From positions 1,655,501-1,719,500 of the forward strand of contig OW285192.1 in assembly GCA_935421135.1 (NCBI GenBank): 64,000 nucleotides of DNA. Reading direction: 5' to 3'. Shown piece by piece: positions 11,931-24,720 of this stretch. A program made the translations under genes and the position numbers. The notes beneath the pieces are model-generated. The model worked only from the letters and a program-made list of their open reading frames with translations. It did no database searches and was not told where the DNA came from. This stretch comes from Bugulina stolonifera. Its lineage: Eukaryota; Bryozoa; Gymnolaemata; Cheilostomatida; Bugulidae. Each line of letters begins with the position of its first letter. Position 1 is the stretch's first letter.

Positions 11931-14900
11931 GCAACAACCATAGAGTTATCTCCCCCAGAGCAGGAACTCCGGTAAATTTTGTGATGCCACTTTTCATCCC
12001 TAGCGGCCATGATGTGTTGGGGTAGTTACCGTTTGTTTACATTAGTTACCTATGCGCTGCTATGATTAGTTAGTCATTTAGTTAGTAGTCAAAATTTGTT
12101 CTTTGCTGCCAATAATCTGAAATTTTCTGTTGCACACATATTTTCCAATTATTTCAGACCAACATAATTATTGTATTTATTATATTTTGTAACTTTGATA
12201 GTAACTGCATGATAATTGCAAATATTGTATATTAGTATATAAGTACATCACAAAATTATTATTACCCAGCTCCTAGTTCTAGTTATTTTGGCTTTCAGTA
12301 GGCAAGATTACTTTACTTTTACCTCAAATTACAATACAGCTAAAGCTACTGTAGTTGTTAATTGTCCTATGTCCTATGGTTTACCCTGGTATCACATGAT
12401 TGATAGAGTATAAGTATTAATATATGTATTTCTATATGTAGAACAGATTTGCAGAAGTTGCATATTACAAATAAAAACATTTATGTAGACAAACAAAACT
12501 AATTCATAACATGGAGTATAAATGCCAATATTTTGACCAAATCTATTTTAAATATTTACTGAATAAAAATAGCATAAGAACTCTTATTCAATATTCAGAA
12601 GTCGCTCCTTGCCATTCTTAGGAATAAGGTCAGCCAGCTCTTCAAAATTCACAGCATCAGCACAGACCAATATTCTGTCTAGTAGACCTATATTAGGAAA
12701 TTGATACCAGATAAATAAATGCTTCACGCTTACCACAGATAAATAGTTTACAGACATATAAGAGGTATTAGATCCAAATAATAAAGCAGTAACGAAACAT
12801 GTTCAATGCCTACTGTCCTACCATAATAGTACAGCTATTAGTAGTTACATGATTCTTGCCAAATTGGCATCACATTATATAAAAGTAAAATAAAGTACGA
12901 TTTCGATAAGACATATATGTTGATATAGTTGATCACTCTGGATGTTACCTATGAATTAAATTCATAACAGCTCTATAATAGACGACAGAAATCTACCAAG
13001 TACCTTCTCACACATATATATAAAACAACAAGCCTTCATTAAATCAAGCATCTCATTTTAGTCGTGAAACCCATTTCTAATTGGGAAGCAGTTGCTCCAG
13101 TTTGTGTGTGCACGAGTCCCAGGAAAAAAGTTCATAAACGTAACCTACTTGATGGGTATGATGGATGAGCACCACACATAGAGTTGTGGCGATGTGCATC
13201 GTGGTATCCAGATTTCACTTTAATCTCCAACCTATAAATAACAAATCAATGTTACAACTCAATCTGCACCTATTCTATTGTAGGTAGAAAGGCCAGGAAA
13301 GTTTTGGTTAAACAAACTGTTACCAAGAAATTAAATAAATGACGTAGGCCTATAAACTTACATAAGACTATTCAACGTTCTACATTATAATGTTTAATGA
13401 CTAATTAACAGCCCTAATAAATTTAGATTTTTCCTTCCACATCATCTTTCCTTTCAGTTATAGTTTAGCTTGAAACCATTCTAAGATTATGCTAAGCTGG
13501 TGTAGATCTTTGATTATAATGTAGGCCTACTTAGGCTACTAACTGTGCTAGGCAATTAGATACTACAAAGCCTCGGAATCAAACTCTAGACAGGAATGGA
13601 CAAAGGAAAGTTCACATCTGTGAAACAAAGTCATTGATAGTTTATAGATTTCTTAAATAAATTTCCTAGCAATATAAAGTTAGCCTATACTAACATTCAA
13701 AGTAATGATGATAGGCCTACAACACAATTACAATAATTATAATCATGATAGGTCTATTATATTTTTAGCCTATTATATTAATTATAATTATTATTTATTA
13801 CAAAAAAATTAATTTACAGTCACAAATATTAATATTTAATTATAAAATAATTATATAAATATAATCAATTCAATGATAAACATGTTCATGTTGATAGGTA
13901 GTCTATGGAAATCACCTAAATTAATAAGATAATAGTTAGTAGGTATAGTGTAGTCACTGATCTAATGAGTGAGTGATTGTGATCTGTGACTATTGTAATA
14001 AATTGCTAGTGAGTCGCGATCACAACTTCACCTGATAGTATTACTGTATTTACAACGTAGTAGTAGCCTATTATCATTACTATAATTAATAACTATAGGT
14101 ACAGCAGTGACAGTGAGCAAAGTTAATTTAACTCAGCCTCAATCAATCAATAACAGTACCGAGAGATTCCACTATTACTGGATAAATGAATGTGCTTATT
14201 AATTTTAAACAATATTATACTTGCTATAACTTATTATATTATCTAATTTTACTATTGAGTAATTTTTTAATTTTACAACAATAATTATAATATAATAATA
14301 ATTCTACAATATTAAGAATAAATAACAATTGAATTTATTTCATTGTCTTTCCAGTTCTAACTCACAACAACCGTACTGTATTCCTACTAACCACACTGTT
14401 AGTCCAAAGAAACCCAAAGTACACCCTTGCAATCACACCAATGTTAACTATATGAGATTGTCAGATTGTATAATTATTGTTCCAGGAATGCCACTAGTAC
14501 AATTAGCTCCACGCTCATTTTTTGAAATGAACAGAGAATTGTTCACGTGCTATCGAAAGTCCTTTATGGGTAGATAATTCTGTACAATAAGCCTATCATG
14601 TTAGCGATTAGACATTTTAATACCCAATAATATGCGGTTTTGTTTTGGTTGACCAATCAACGCATTCACAGACTTTCTACCGATATACGCTGCCGTGCTA
14701 GTCGGTTACTAGTATTATTTGGTCGAGTAAACATCCATTCTTATTTTTCTTTAAAGTCCTATTTTACAAAGAGATTTTTAAAATCACTATTATTGTGAAA
14801 AAGCAGAGATATTATTAAACAGTTTAGATATAAATTCAAAACATTTTACGCAAATAGTATCTGTAAATAACAGCGTTGAAAAATTTTATGTTTTATATAT

Positions 14901-15054
14901 AATTGTAATGGTAACTAATGTAAACAAACGGACGAAATCCCCATCGCATCATGGCCGCTCGTGGGGAAAACTGGCATCAAGTGGCCAATCGGCGTTCAAT
15001 AGCGGAAAATTTTTAAGTTCCTGCTCTATGGGGTGTTACCTCTATGGCAACAAC
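11931..15054 (-). mobile_element. Large TIR element, right copy (3.1 kb), inverted
   Basis: This is the near-complete reverse complement of the element at 8758-11857. Landmarks such as the exon-like block, 'ccgaggctttgtag' and the 'cgtttgtttacattagttac' ends appear mirrored in the same order. About 70 bp separates the two copies and contains further short copies of 'ctatggcaaccatagagttat'. Small indels and substitutions separate the copies, so they are not a recent perfect duplication. Confidence 0.75.
12584..12687 (-). other. Exon-like 3' coding block inside the right TIR element
   Basis: This is the mirror of 11109-11212. It keeps the acceptor-like 'tatag', the same open frame from LLDRILV to LLNIE and the TAA stop, with no base differences seen across the block. 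Confidence 0.45.
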
Positions 15055-15940
15055 TACCAGCCAGGAGGAGTCCAATTAGAATTGATTGGTCTGTCCGCAG
15101 TCCGGACAGAGGAAGGACAACTACCATGCAATCAAGCCGCTTCTCATACATGTACAAAGCTGATGTATATCATTATAATATAGGAGTACTCCTTGATTAT
15201 ATTATGTATGTCAAGTTCCTTTGCTAATTTGGATAGGGGAAGTTGGTCAGATTTGGGTAACCGTAACAGAAGCGAGGAGAGCTAGGAGAGCGCTGTCTAC
15301 CAAAATGTAGATATTATTGTAATACTATCAACATAGTAACACTAGTCAAGAAAAGCTGAACAGGTTTAACTCAGTTTAGAGTAACATACATGTACTTATA
15401 CTTGTGTATTATATTTACTGACACCATAACCTTGCCACAACCATTAACCAATAAAAGTCTATATTGCTATATTATACATATTCATGTATATTCAAAACTA
15501 TACTTGAATAACTCATTGTAAAACATCACCAAAATATTGCAGAGCATCTTGCTAAAAAAAAGTGCTAAAAGTCAAATTGTATAAATGTGTATTCAAAATG
15601 CTATGCGTACAGAAATTCTCTGTGATACCCGATTTAATTACACAGTATAATTATAATAACAGTGTTTCATGCCTGTAAAAAAACTATACTTATACTAATT
15701 ATACTTAAGTACAGAAAATATAATTCCCCAAGAGAAATGTAGGTCAGCAGCAAATGTGGTTCTTTCAGCACAATATGTAGATAAGAAATCACCATGAAAA
15801 TAAACCATATTATTCTGACTAGTGTCAATGTGAATGTAATGGGGAGATTACACAAGGTGCTTGAAAACATTGTAGCAGAGAAAGACAGGTGCCCTGCGAC
15901 TAGTATCACCATAGAGGCACTGAGCTAAAAGCTCTTTTAC
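15055..15940. other. Spacer between the twin element and SLC25A15
   Basis: No gene was recognised in these ~890 bp. They hold AT-rich sequence and short frames only. The 3' UTR of the SLC25A15-type gene must start here on the minus strand. Confidence 0.4.
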
Positions 15941-16027
15941 GGAACTTCTTCAAACCTACATGATGTCTTTCAGAAGGTGCTTTTAAAGCACTTTCTGAAA
16001 GACATCATGTAGGTTTGAAGAAGTTCC
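15941..16027. repeat. 87-bp near-perfect palindrome overlapping the SLC25A15 stop codon
   Basis: Two 43-bp arms with one clear mismatch meet almost without a loop around 15984. The right arm contains the last codons and stop of the mitochondrial carrier gene (GNFFKPT, stop at 16007-16005), so the left arm is an inverted copy of host coding sequence. Confidence 0.9.
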
Positions 16028-19000
16028 CTAGCATCTTTTTAGTAGCTTCATATGTTACAAATAAGACTCCAGTGGCAGGTATGGTTCTGATCAGCGTGGG
16101 GACAATTCCTGAGTACATGGCAGATACACCTAAAACAGAGACAATATTAACAATATTGACCATATGCCTGTTAGTTGGAAATGTATAAACAATGTATAAA
16201 CAATCTTGGACATGGTTTACTTGTTCTAGGACAAAAAGCTCAAAGTTTCCAGCTGGTAGAGTAGTACCCCACTGCCTCCATTGACTGTTAGATGTGTACT
16301 GCTAGCTGTATTTGCCCTGGATACTACTATTGAGGGTGTATCATGTACATGTAGCAGGGGGGTAACTTTCCTGAAAAAGTTGAGGCGGCTAAAATTGGAC
16401 TGGCTAACAGTAGCGGTGTGGGGAGGGTGTGTGCGGGATGGGGGCAGAAGGAGGGTGGGGCACCTCCCACAAGAAATTTTTTGAAAATTCACACAAAAAC
16501 AGCCATTTTGATGCATATTTAATGCATATTTAAGCTATATGTGATGGTACAAAAGTACAAAGTGTTGCATAGTAATCTGCAAATAGTAAACTTCAAATTA
16601 GTATACTGCAAAATAGTGCTTCTCTGTTTGGCTTGGCCATGACATACCATTGTAGTCCTTTACATCATTACATGACTTAGGCCCAAAAATGTGCACACAT
16701 TAATAAGAGGGGAAATAGTGCAAATTTAGTTGATGGATAGAGATGAAGAGTGGTATTCTAGGGTTCACAAACTCTGAAGAACAGTGTTCGAAGTGGAACA
16801 AATGAGGTGGGTGGGCACACTGTGCATGCAATCTTAGGGCATTTCCTATTGTTGAATACAGAATTACAGATGCAGTGATCCTATCTACAGCTGAGATTAG
16901 TATTGTCATTGTATAGCTAACAAATTGAGTGAATTACTAAAGTGAAAAAAATTGTCCCTCAGTGGGATTCGAACTCGTGCATGAAGACCAAGCACTCTAC
17001 CAACTACGCTATCAAATCAGCAGTGGCTTCGCGCGAAAATTAGCCATAAATATAATGATACACATCATAGCATCATTTTAATCAGAGTATGTTTATATTA
17101 TGTGAGGCACAGTAACTATGCCTTCCGATAATAGCTTGATTTTTTCTTCTTTTAACAAAAAGTTCAGGCGGCTAGGGCCGCCTGAGCCGCCTAGATAGTT
17201 ACGGCCATGTGTAGGTGTGTAGATTCATACAATATATATTCAATAAAACGCTGAAGATATAATTGAATGAACCCACCTTCCGTAGCCAACATCTGCCTGA
17301 ACACCTGTCTAAATGTGAGACCACTCCCTTGCTGTGATAACACTTGTATCCGTGACTTGACCACATCAGCTGGATATATGCCCAGCCAAAAACTAACTCC
17401 GCCCATACCACCAGCTATAGCAGTCCTAGCCACACCTACATATAAGGAAAGGTCAAGGGTGAACAACGTACAAGCACTAATACATTGCTACTAGAGCAAT
17501 CCCAACAACTTAATGATAACTTTGTCACCAATTGTTGGCAAATTGGAGTTGTCTGATTTTCAACCATCTAGAGTTTATTGCCTCTGAAACTGAAGGAGCC
17601 GCTGGGAAATCATTGGTACCACTCTACCACACCTCCGACTGTTCACTCCTCCATACTGTGTCACAAGCCTTGATTTGCTGTCACCTATGTACATCTCTGT
17701 ACACCAGACCATTTCACCGTGGTACAGTTGTTGCCATGGCAACAGTTACAAATTCCATTGGCAGCAGTTATGAGCGTACTAGCCAAACAAAGGTGAGAAC
17801 AACTCTCAACTCTAGTTGAAAAAACAGAGAAGACGATTGAGTGGAGTTGATGGAAGGGTTGTTGGTGCTACTACAGTCTACACTCAACAGTCAGCTCTAA
17901 CCATGTGCTCACAGGCGGCATGTGCTCACAGGCGGCATGTGCTCACAGGCGGCATGTGCTCACAGGCGGCATGTGCTCACAGGCGGCATGTGCTCACAGG
18001 CGGCATGTGCTCACAGGCGGCTGTCTCTGCACTAGCTGGTGCTTGTTTGAGTACAAGAGCCTACAGAGCAGAACACACTGTAGGGCCTAAAATGAATATG
18101 TATGTAAAGTTGGCGCTGTCAAGGGAGGCACATCATAACGTCTTATGAACAAAGGTAACATAGTATAGGGTCAGTTGTATTAGACTACATGACTGTAAGA
18201 TATCTACCTATATCATCTTTGCTCTGACCAGGTTTAGCCAGTAGAGTTCTGCTATATTCATAAGCTCCAAAGAAGAAGAAACATCCTGTCATTTCTCTCA
18301 GCCACGTGCTCGGTAGACCACGAAATAGACCTAGTATTCCTTCCTGTTGAAGTATTTGTCTAGTGAGCTGGTACGGTGTACTGCAATACACAATCCACAT
18401 ATTATATTATACAGTATTATATGAACTGAAGCCACACAGCAGCGTACTGCAATGTACAGTATACTCTCATCATATTAGCTAAGGCCTGCACCATGCAAAG
18501 TGAGACACCCCCACCAAGTCTACATCAGTTCACCGGTTCCTTAAAACAAGGTATGAATTCTGAAATGTAGTGCATCAGTACATACTTAATATCTGTATAA
18601 CAATTCTCTAGTAAGTCATGTTGCAGTCAGGCAATATATTATACATTGTACCTGTATATACATTGTACCTGTATATACATTGTACCTGTATATACATTGT
18701 ACCTGTATATACATTGTACCTGTATATACATTGTACCTGTATATCTATTGTACCTGTATATAGTATAGCAATACGATCTCACATGTTTTTCTGCAGAGCA
18801 GCTGAGCTGCCATGTCTGGATGTTTCTGTGAGCGTCTGCATCTTACACTTGATTAATTCAGTCGGGCAAAGTGCCATGGAAGAGAAGAAGGCGGCAAGGA
18901 AACCCGCTGATGCATTGTGGATTGTCTCTAGTTGGTCAATATCTTTGCCTGTAATAGTCGAGTAAATTATATGAAGTCTAGTTGAGGTATTCCCTAAGTG

Positions 19001-19949
19001 TTGACTATCTGGCTTTCTGCACATGAGGGAATTATCTACTCATGGGACCCTAGAGGGGACAACTCCTAAAGTGGAAGCAAACCTAGAGTTATGAGGCCAT
19101 GCAATAGTGGATGTCAAACTGCAGAAACAAGTGCTCTCACAGCAGAGACAGACCAGTTTGATGCTGACATCTATTAGCAACAATCATCTTCCAGATCCGT
19201 GTATGTTGCGATTACTCAGAATTACAGTGACCAGTGACTTAGAAACATGTAGAGCCAGGCCAAGGTGAGCATATCATCCTTAGTGTCGTGTATAGTGTAA
19301 GAATTCATACAGCTGGCACCATACACACAGTACTTACTGACAATGTGGGAGACAGCTGATTGACAGAAACCATAAGCACAGAAGAGCACACTATTCTCAG
19401 CAATATTAGCTGCTAGATTTGGCACAGTCCCACGGTATAAGCCCCGTGCTAGTCCTTCTGTATGAAATGTGTTGACGAAACACCGGTATGAGCTTGTATA
19501 CAGGTGTGGGTGGGTCTGTAGTTTGACCTACAGGTACAGATGTGTAGGTACTGGATAGTAGTAGGGATACACTGATTACACGCACTAGGCCTACATCAAT
19601 GGGAACATAGAAGTATGATTGCAATATGAGCCAATATAACTGGGGATAGATGAAATGGTAGAACGAGCAGCAAGCAAGAGCTGCAATATATTTTATGCAA
19701 GTTGAAACATTTAAAACTGATCAATTCAGTGAAATTTTGTAACCCTGGATACAAGTACATCTATCAAACTCTGTTTAATTCAACGCTCTGCTACATCCAG
19801 AAATAGCTCAGTAATGTACACTTTTCTCTAACCTTGATAGTGTCCAATGGTTGACCAACTAACACTCCTGCTGCTCCGCCCAATGTGCCTCCAGTAAAGT
19901 CTATACCTGCATCTATAGCAGCGGCTACTGCTGTCGACTGTCCATTCAT
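16005..19949 (-). CDS. SLC25A15: Mitochondrial ornithine carrier (SLC25A15/ORC1 type), 6 exons
   Basis: Exons 19949-19833, 19527-19338, 18948-18783, 18380-18208, 17435-17277 and 16129-16005 join in phase to a 309-residue protein; human ORC1 has about 301. The three mitochondrial-carrier repeats each show the signature PX[DE]XX[KR]: QPLDTIK, CPTELIK and YPADVVK. Segments close to ORC1 are NLAANIAENSVLFCAYGFCQ, ASAGFLAAF, LREMTGCFFFFGAYEYSR and GGMGGVSFWLGIYP. The family exchanges cytosolic ornithine for matrix citrulline across the inner mitochondrial membrane. The ATG at 19949 gives an N-terminus like the human protein (MNGQSTAVAAAIDAG). Introns contain a hAT-like element with a SINE, and two 17-bp minisatellites. 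The stop codon lies in a palindrome. A basic-amino-acid relative (SLC25A2-like) cannot be excluded. Confidence 0.93.
16355..17209. mobile_element. hAT-like element with 5-bp target duplication, in SLC25A15 intron 5
   Basis: The left end is CAGGGGGGTAACTTTCC and the right end (reverse complement) is CATGGCCGTAACTATC. The 5-bp repeat 'tgtag' flanks it (16350-16354 and 17210-17214). Termini and 5-bp duplication resemble the element at 6933-8208. A tRNA-like SINE copy lies inside. Confidence 0.65.
16945..17030 (-). mobile_element. tRNA-derived SINE
   Basis: On the minus strand a box-A-like TAGCGTAGTTGGTAGAGTG and a box-B-like GAGTTCGAATCCC are spaced as in a tRNA and are followed by CAATTTTTTT. 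Acceptor-stem pairing is not evident, so this is a SINE head and not a working tRNA. It matches the copy at 25145-25230, including the T-rich end. Confidence 0.6.
17896..18021. repeat. 17-bp minisatellite in SLC25A15 intron 4
   Basis: Seven near-identical copies of catgtgctcacaggcgg run head to tail. Confidence 0.95.
18640..18770. repeat. 17-bp minisatellite beside the SLC25A15 exon 3 donor
   Basis: Seven copies of cattgtacctgtatata end about 15-20 bp from the exon 3 splice donor (GTGAGA at 18782-18777). Confidence 0.95.
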
Positions 19950-20102
19950 GATCACCCCTATAGTAAGATCACAGGCTATGTAACAGGTGTGAGTGCAACA
20001 ATACATTCACAGGCTATATAACAGTGTGAGTGCAAAAAGCACAACTGATATAGTGTGTCGTTGGTACCATGGGTAGTATAATATCAAACCACCTGCACTA
20101 CA

Positions 20103-20264
20103 TCAACGGGTCGTAAGAGCGTGAAGACAACTCCAACTAATGCTAGAATACCTATAATAGGGAGGAGCTAGAGCGAAATAAAGCTTCTGTTTGGGGTAAA
20201 CAAGAGGTTGATTTTTAATGTTAGCAACCTTAGTTGGAGTTGCCTTCTTTTTCTCTCGCGCCAT
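20103..20264 (-). CDS. Possible small basic protein, unknown
   Basis: A minus-strand frame starts at ATG 20264 with MAREKKKATPTKVANIKNQ and runs 53 residues to TGA at 20103. Its lysine-rich N-terminus looks gene-like. In another frame, after an acceptor-like 'cgctctag', a hydrophobic stretch GILALVGVVFTLL precedes a possible GT donor, so a two-exon small membrane protein is an alternative. No family was recognised. It lies upstream of SLC25A15 on the same strand and could also be a 5' exon of that transcript. Confidence 0.2.
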   Translation of the reverse strand: MAREKKKATPTKVANIKNQPLVYPKQKLYFALAPPYYRYSSISWSCLHALTTR

Positions 20265-20499
20265 TTCATTCTCACAACACGCTTACGTCTTTTACCACTG
20301 CCGCACATCAATACATTCTCCTGGTTACCTACTCCAGCGAAATGAGCTTTCATTACTATCCAGAAGCTCACAGGCAAACTTACAGACAGACGACAAAGTT
20401 AACACAGCACTACTGCTCAATATCAATGTGAATACGTTAGTTTGGCCATTAGAAGCCCTTGGCAACAGTGTGAGGATTGAACACGCTCACAGTGAGAAA

Positions 20500-22730
20500 T
20501 GATAGTGATTTATTAGTTTGCGAAAACCAAGAATAGAAGCCAACCTGTCAATTGTGAAGGATATGCACAATAACATATTATTAGACATCCATCTACTATA
20601 CTGTTATACAATATAATATGTACATGTACATCACCAGCAATATCAAATTTTAATTAAAATTTAGATTCAATCAGAAGCTGACAGATCTAGTCTCCTGCAC
20701 ATTAAACCAAATAAGTCATGGCCAATAACAAAATATATACATACACAAAACTCCAAACCATCTGCAACAAGTTACAGTATTAGTCACACACAATAGCAGT
20801 AGTCAGCATGCTACTCATCGGCTCAGCTTATAAGCCAAGTCTCTCCAATGACAAGTGGATAACACTGAATTCCTCAGATGATTAGGTAAGCTAAACACCT
20901 ACTTTACATACTACAAACTAATCCACACAGTCATGAACTCACTGTGAAACAGAGAATTCGTACAGCTAGGTATGGAGAGTCAACGGAGGAGACAAGGGCC
21001 TCAAACAATCCCCAACACAGCCCCATGGCTCACGCTGATCTTAAACTGCAGCCTATAACAATAGACAATGTAGACAAAGCCAACAATGAACCTAGAATGT
21101 TATTACACAAGCCAGGAAAACTGGTGTAACTGAAGTAACTGAAATACTTTACATTCTATTAATTATCACAAGCAGGACTAGAAATATTATTATCAATTAC
21201 AAAGAATGGTAACTATTCACTAAAACAATGTCTATGGTTTTTTGACAAAGCAAGAAGACCAAACAATCAAATTTTTTCTTAGCAAACTATTGGGATAGCC
21301 CTATAAAAAATGATGGGATAGCTCCGTAGAATGGAACTGTTTCCCTAGCATTTAAAGGACACAGTTTGAGGGCGTTATGTGATCTAATGGTTTAATCAAG
21401 CTTACATGTAGTTAGGACGCACATGTATAATAGGCTTACACAACCTCCTAATTATTTATTCCAAGATCTTGCCAAAGATATTATTACTTAAAAAAATTCT
21501 ATTTTATCCGGAGCAACGTGATCCATACTCGATAAATGTTGTAAGGTCTTTGGGCCTATATAATATACTAAATATATTACATCACTTGCCAATACAACGG
21601 ATAATGGGAGTTACTAGCCGAGTTGTCAGCCATTATGCCTTATGGTTACCAGAATGTTAATGTCACTGTACGATGTTAGCTAGTAGACCAAGTGTGAATG
21701 CGGATATCTGGAGTAAGTAGCATGGCTAAACTAGAACTACTAACATAAAAGAAAAATCATATGTCTTCGAATGCAGCATTTTCGTGATGTCATTTCTCCT
21801 ATATCTTGACAACAGTCCTGTTGTCATCATCAGAGGGAATCAAATAATAGAAATATTTTGGAACTACTTTTCTATGTAAGCGTTTTAGATAAAAGAAAGT
21901 CTGTATATTGCAAAGCCAGTGTTAGAACGCCTTTTCGGCATTACTTGATACAAAATATTGTAGACCTACATGTTTTGAATGACATCAGCATCTAGTTGGC
22001 CAATAGCTTACATATTGACGTTAGACACTTGAAGTAGTTAAGTTGTATCAACTTTAGCTGCTTTAATTAATGTTGCACAACGTGGCATTAATGTTGTTAA
22101 TTGGACTAGTAGTGTTTGGTTTGGTGCCCATAGGACAGTCTTATCTGCTAGCAAGATATGCGCTTAAATAGTACTCAGTTAGTACCAGTGTATAATCATC
22201 TCACATGTGCATGTTTACTTCTGTTTTAAATTCAAAAGAACTGAACACTCTAGCGACTAAGTGAGGTTGATAATAAAATACAATTTTATATAATCATTCA
22301 TCAATGCTGTAGGACTAATAGAATTATTTATAATTTTGATCAGTTTTAGCACACTTGCCATTAAATAAACCTCCAGCACAAAGAACGACATCCGGAAGTA
22401 AAATGTCTTGGTCCAACACTGTGCTCTCCATAGATACTTCAGCTGGCTTCCTGTTGACATAGAAATATCTCTTGACTCATCCTGCATCTGAATAGGGCAA
22501 GCTGCATAAAACATCCACTGCTATGCCTGGCATCCTTAAGAAACTGGATTGAGCTAGCGGCATGGGTAGTCTGCCCTTGTACAACTCTATTAGGAGATAT
22601 CACTAGCAGAGTTGGTAGTCTGCCTTTGTACAGCTCTATTAGGAGCCCAGCGCCTTGACCAGCTGCAGTGCTCTTGCACAAGCTGGCACCATAAACTTTT
22701 TTAACTTTTTCTGTAGGGCCTATATTATTT
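20500..22730. other. Intergenic stretch without a recognised gene
   Basis: AT-rich DNA with short frames only. A small inverted repeat (tgacaacag/ctgttgtca) lies near 21810. Nothing else could be supported. Confidence 0.4.
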
Positions 22731-22734
22731 TCAT

Positions 22735-23040
22735 ATTCTTATAAAAAACTCACCGACTTATACTCCTCAGCGTGACTAGCTCCTAGCAGCTCTCACTGCC
22801 AGGTGTCAGTGCTGGCCAACTCCCTGTGAGAAAGGCCCAGATAACATGGCCTTTTTTGGCAGGGGTAGAGGAGTTTTCTTGAAGCCATGCTGGCTTGCAT
22901 GACCCCAAGGACTTTAATATGGGGCACAGGAGCAATTGTGGCTGGATGCTCTTCCTAACACCACCGTGACCGGGATTTGAACCTGGAACCTTCAGCATGA
23001 AAGCTCAGCATTCTAACTCCTAAGCCACGGCTGCCCCCTT
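22735..23040 (-). mobile_element. tRNA-derived SINE
   Basis: Read on the minus strand it begins GGGGGCAGCCGTGGCTTAGG, with a box A (TGGCTTAGGAGTTAG) and box B (GGTTCAAATCC). A non-tRNA body follows with AGGAAGAGCATCCAGCCAC. The left boundary is approximate. Confidence 0.7.
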
Positions 23041-24060
23041 ATTTTCACATTCTTATGATGAAATATAACTAAACAAACAAAACAACAACATAATTGAATA
23101 TGTTACTTACTATAATTCGTATTGTAACATACATGTGGATACTAATTTAATACTAAATAATGATTTAATAATCAAATTAATAAAGCTAAATAAAACATCA
23201 TAACATAAGTTGTAGTTCCGTGTATTGCACTCTGAGTGATGAGATATAGTCAGTATATTCAATATTCAAGAGAAGAATAATTGGAGTTGGCAAAGTTATC
23301 AATAAGGAAGTAGCAGTTAGAACAAGCTACCAGTAATTATGCTCAGGACCAAGACAGAAGTGTACAAGAAATGTATGTCTATTTATACCAAAATGTAGGG
23401 ATATGATTATGTAATGCCAGACAGAGAACCTAAGATTGGACCATCAGGCTAAAGAGATCAGGATTTGGGGTTACACTGGCATCGTAAGTTTAACCCTAAT
23501 CCAATTGTGGAAGAAATACATTATACATAGCCTATAATATGTGACTATGCAATACCATAACATAGTAATATAAATACATTGCATGTAGACAAATGCCCAT
23601 ATATTAATATATTCGAGTATATAATATATAAATATACATATATATATACATTGTATATATATATCATTGACACTTGTGATTTGTTTTTGCTATACAACCT
23701 GTAGTTGTGTCTTTTTATTTGGGACTTTTCAAGTCACAAGTCATCATTTTGAGTGGTTAATCAAAACTTTCAAGCTACAAGTCATAGCTTTACAAGTCGC
23801 CAGACACTCAATTCTTATCAAGTAATGGGATCAACAACGAGTCAGGTTAAAATTCAATTGTTTTCTCGTTTAGATAAAGTGTTCTATTATAGAGTTATTT
23901 GGCCGTTATTCAAGTTGTGGTCAGATACTGTAATAAAATGGTGTGAAAAGCTAAAATTTCAAAGCAAAATGTCGCTGTTTTAGTACAAAATATTGTCAAG
24001 GATGCGATTCCAGTGATCTAAGCAGTCACTGTGCATCAGTTGGTTAAAGCATGGACTGTA

Positions 24061-24720
24061 GGCAAAAGTCAATAATGCACCCAATTTCTAAAGGCATTAT
24101 TTCATGTAGTATGAGGTAGTAAATATTCATAAGAATATACAGTTCTACCATTTAAATTTATTTAGGTAGTATGTAGTATACTTTCTCTATTTAAATTTAT
24201 TTAGGTAGTATATAGTATAGTATATATTAGTGTCTATATGCTGAAAGGTAGTCGGTAGTCAAAGATAGCCGATAGTCAACCTGCTTTCTCCATTGAAATT
24301 GATTTAGGTAGTATATAGTATAGTATATATTAGTGTCTATATGCTGAAAGGTAGTCGGTAGTCAAAGATAGCCGATAGTCAACCTGCTTTCTCCATTGAA
24401 ATTGATTTAGGTAGTATATAGTATAGTATATATAGTGCCTATATGCTGAAAGGTAGTCTGTAGTCAAAGATAGCCGATAGTCAACCTGCTTTCTCCATTG
24501 AAATTTATTTAGGTAGTATATAGTATAGTATCACCTTTCAGCATATAGACACTAATATATACTATACTATATACTACCTAGATAAATTTAAATGGAGAAA
24601 GTATACTACATACTACCTAAATAAATTTCAATGGTAGAACTGTATATTCTTATGAATATTTACTACCTCAGACTACATGAAATAATGCCTTTAGAAATTG
24701 GGTGCATTATTGACTTTTGC
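24061..24720. mobile_element. Foldback element with 9-bp target duplication (Mutator-like)
   Basis: The direct repeat TGGACTGTA flanks the element exactly (24052-24060 and 24721-24729). Arms of about 190 bp (24061-24250 and 24530-24720) are inverted repeats beginning GCAAAAGTCAATAATGC. The centre has about three direct copies of a ~118-bp unit containing 'gtagtcggtagtcaaagat'. A 9-bp duplication is typical of Mutator-like elements; there is no transposase here. Confidence 0.85.

Noticed and set aside
14908..15183. Matching frames MVTNVNKRTKSPS at 8638-8904 (minus) and 14908-15183 (plus)
   Set aside because: They are the same terminal inverted repeat of the twin element and run out into unrelated flanks, so they are not a conserved gene.
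17896..18021. Direct repeats resembling a CRISPR array
   Set aside because: There are no spacers: units are contiguous 17-mers in a eukaryotic intron.
17816..18148. Frame with AACAHRRHVLTGG repeats
   Set aside because: A 17-bp minisatellite read through in an SLC25A15 intron; no supporting gene structure.
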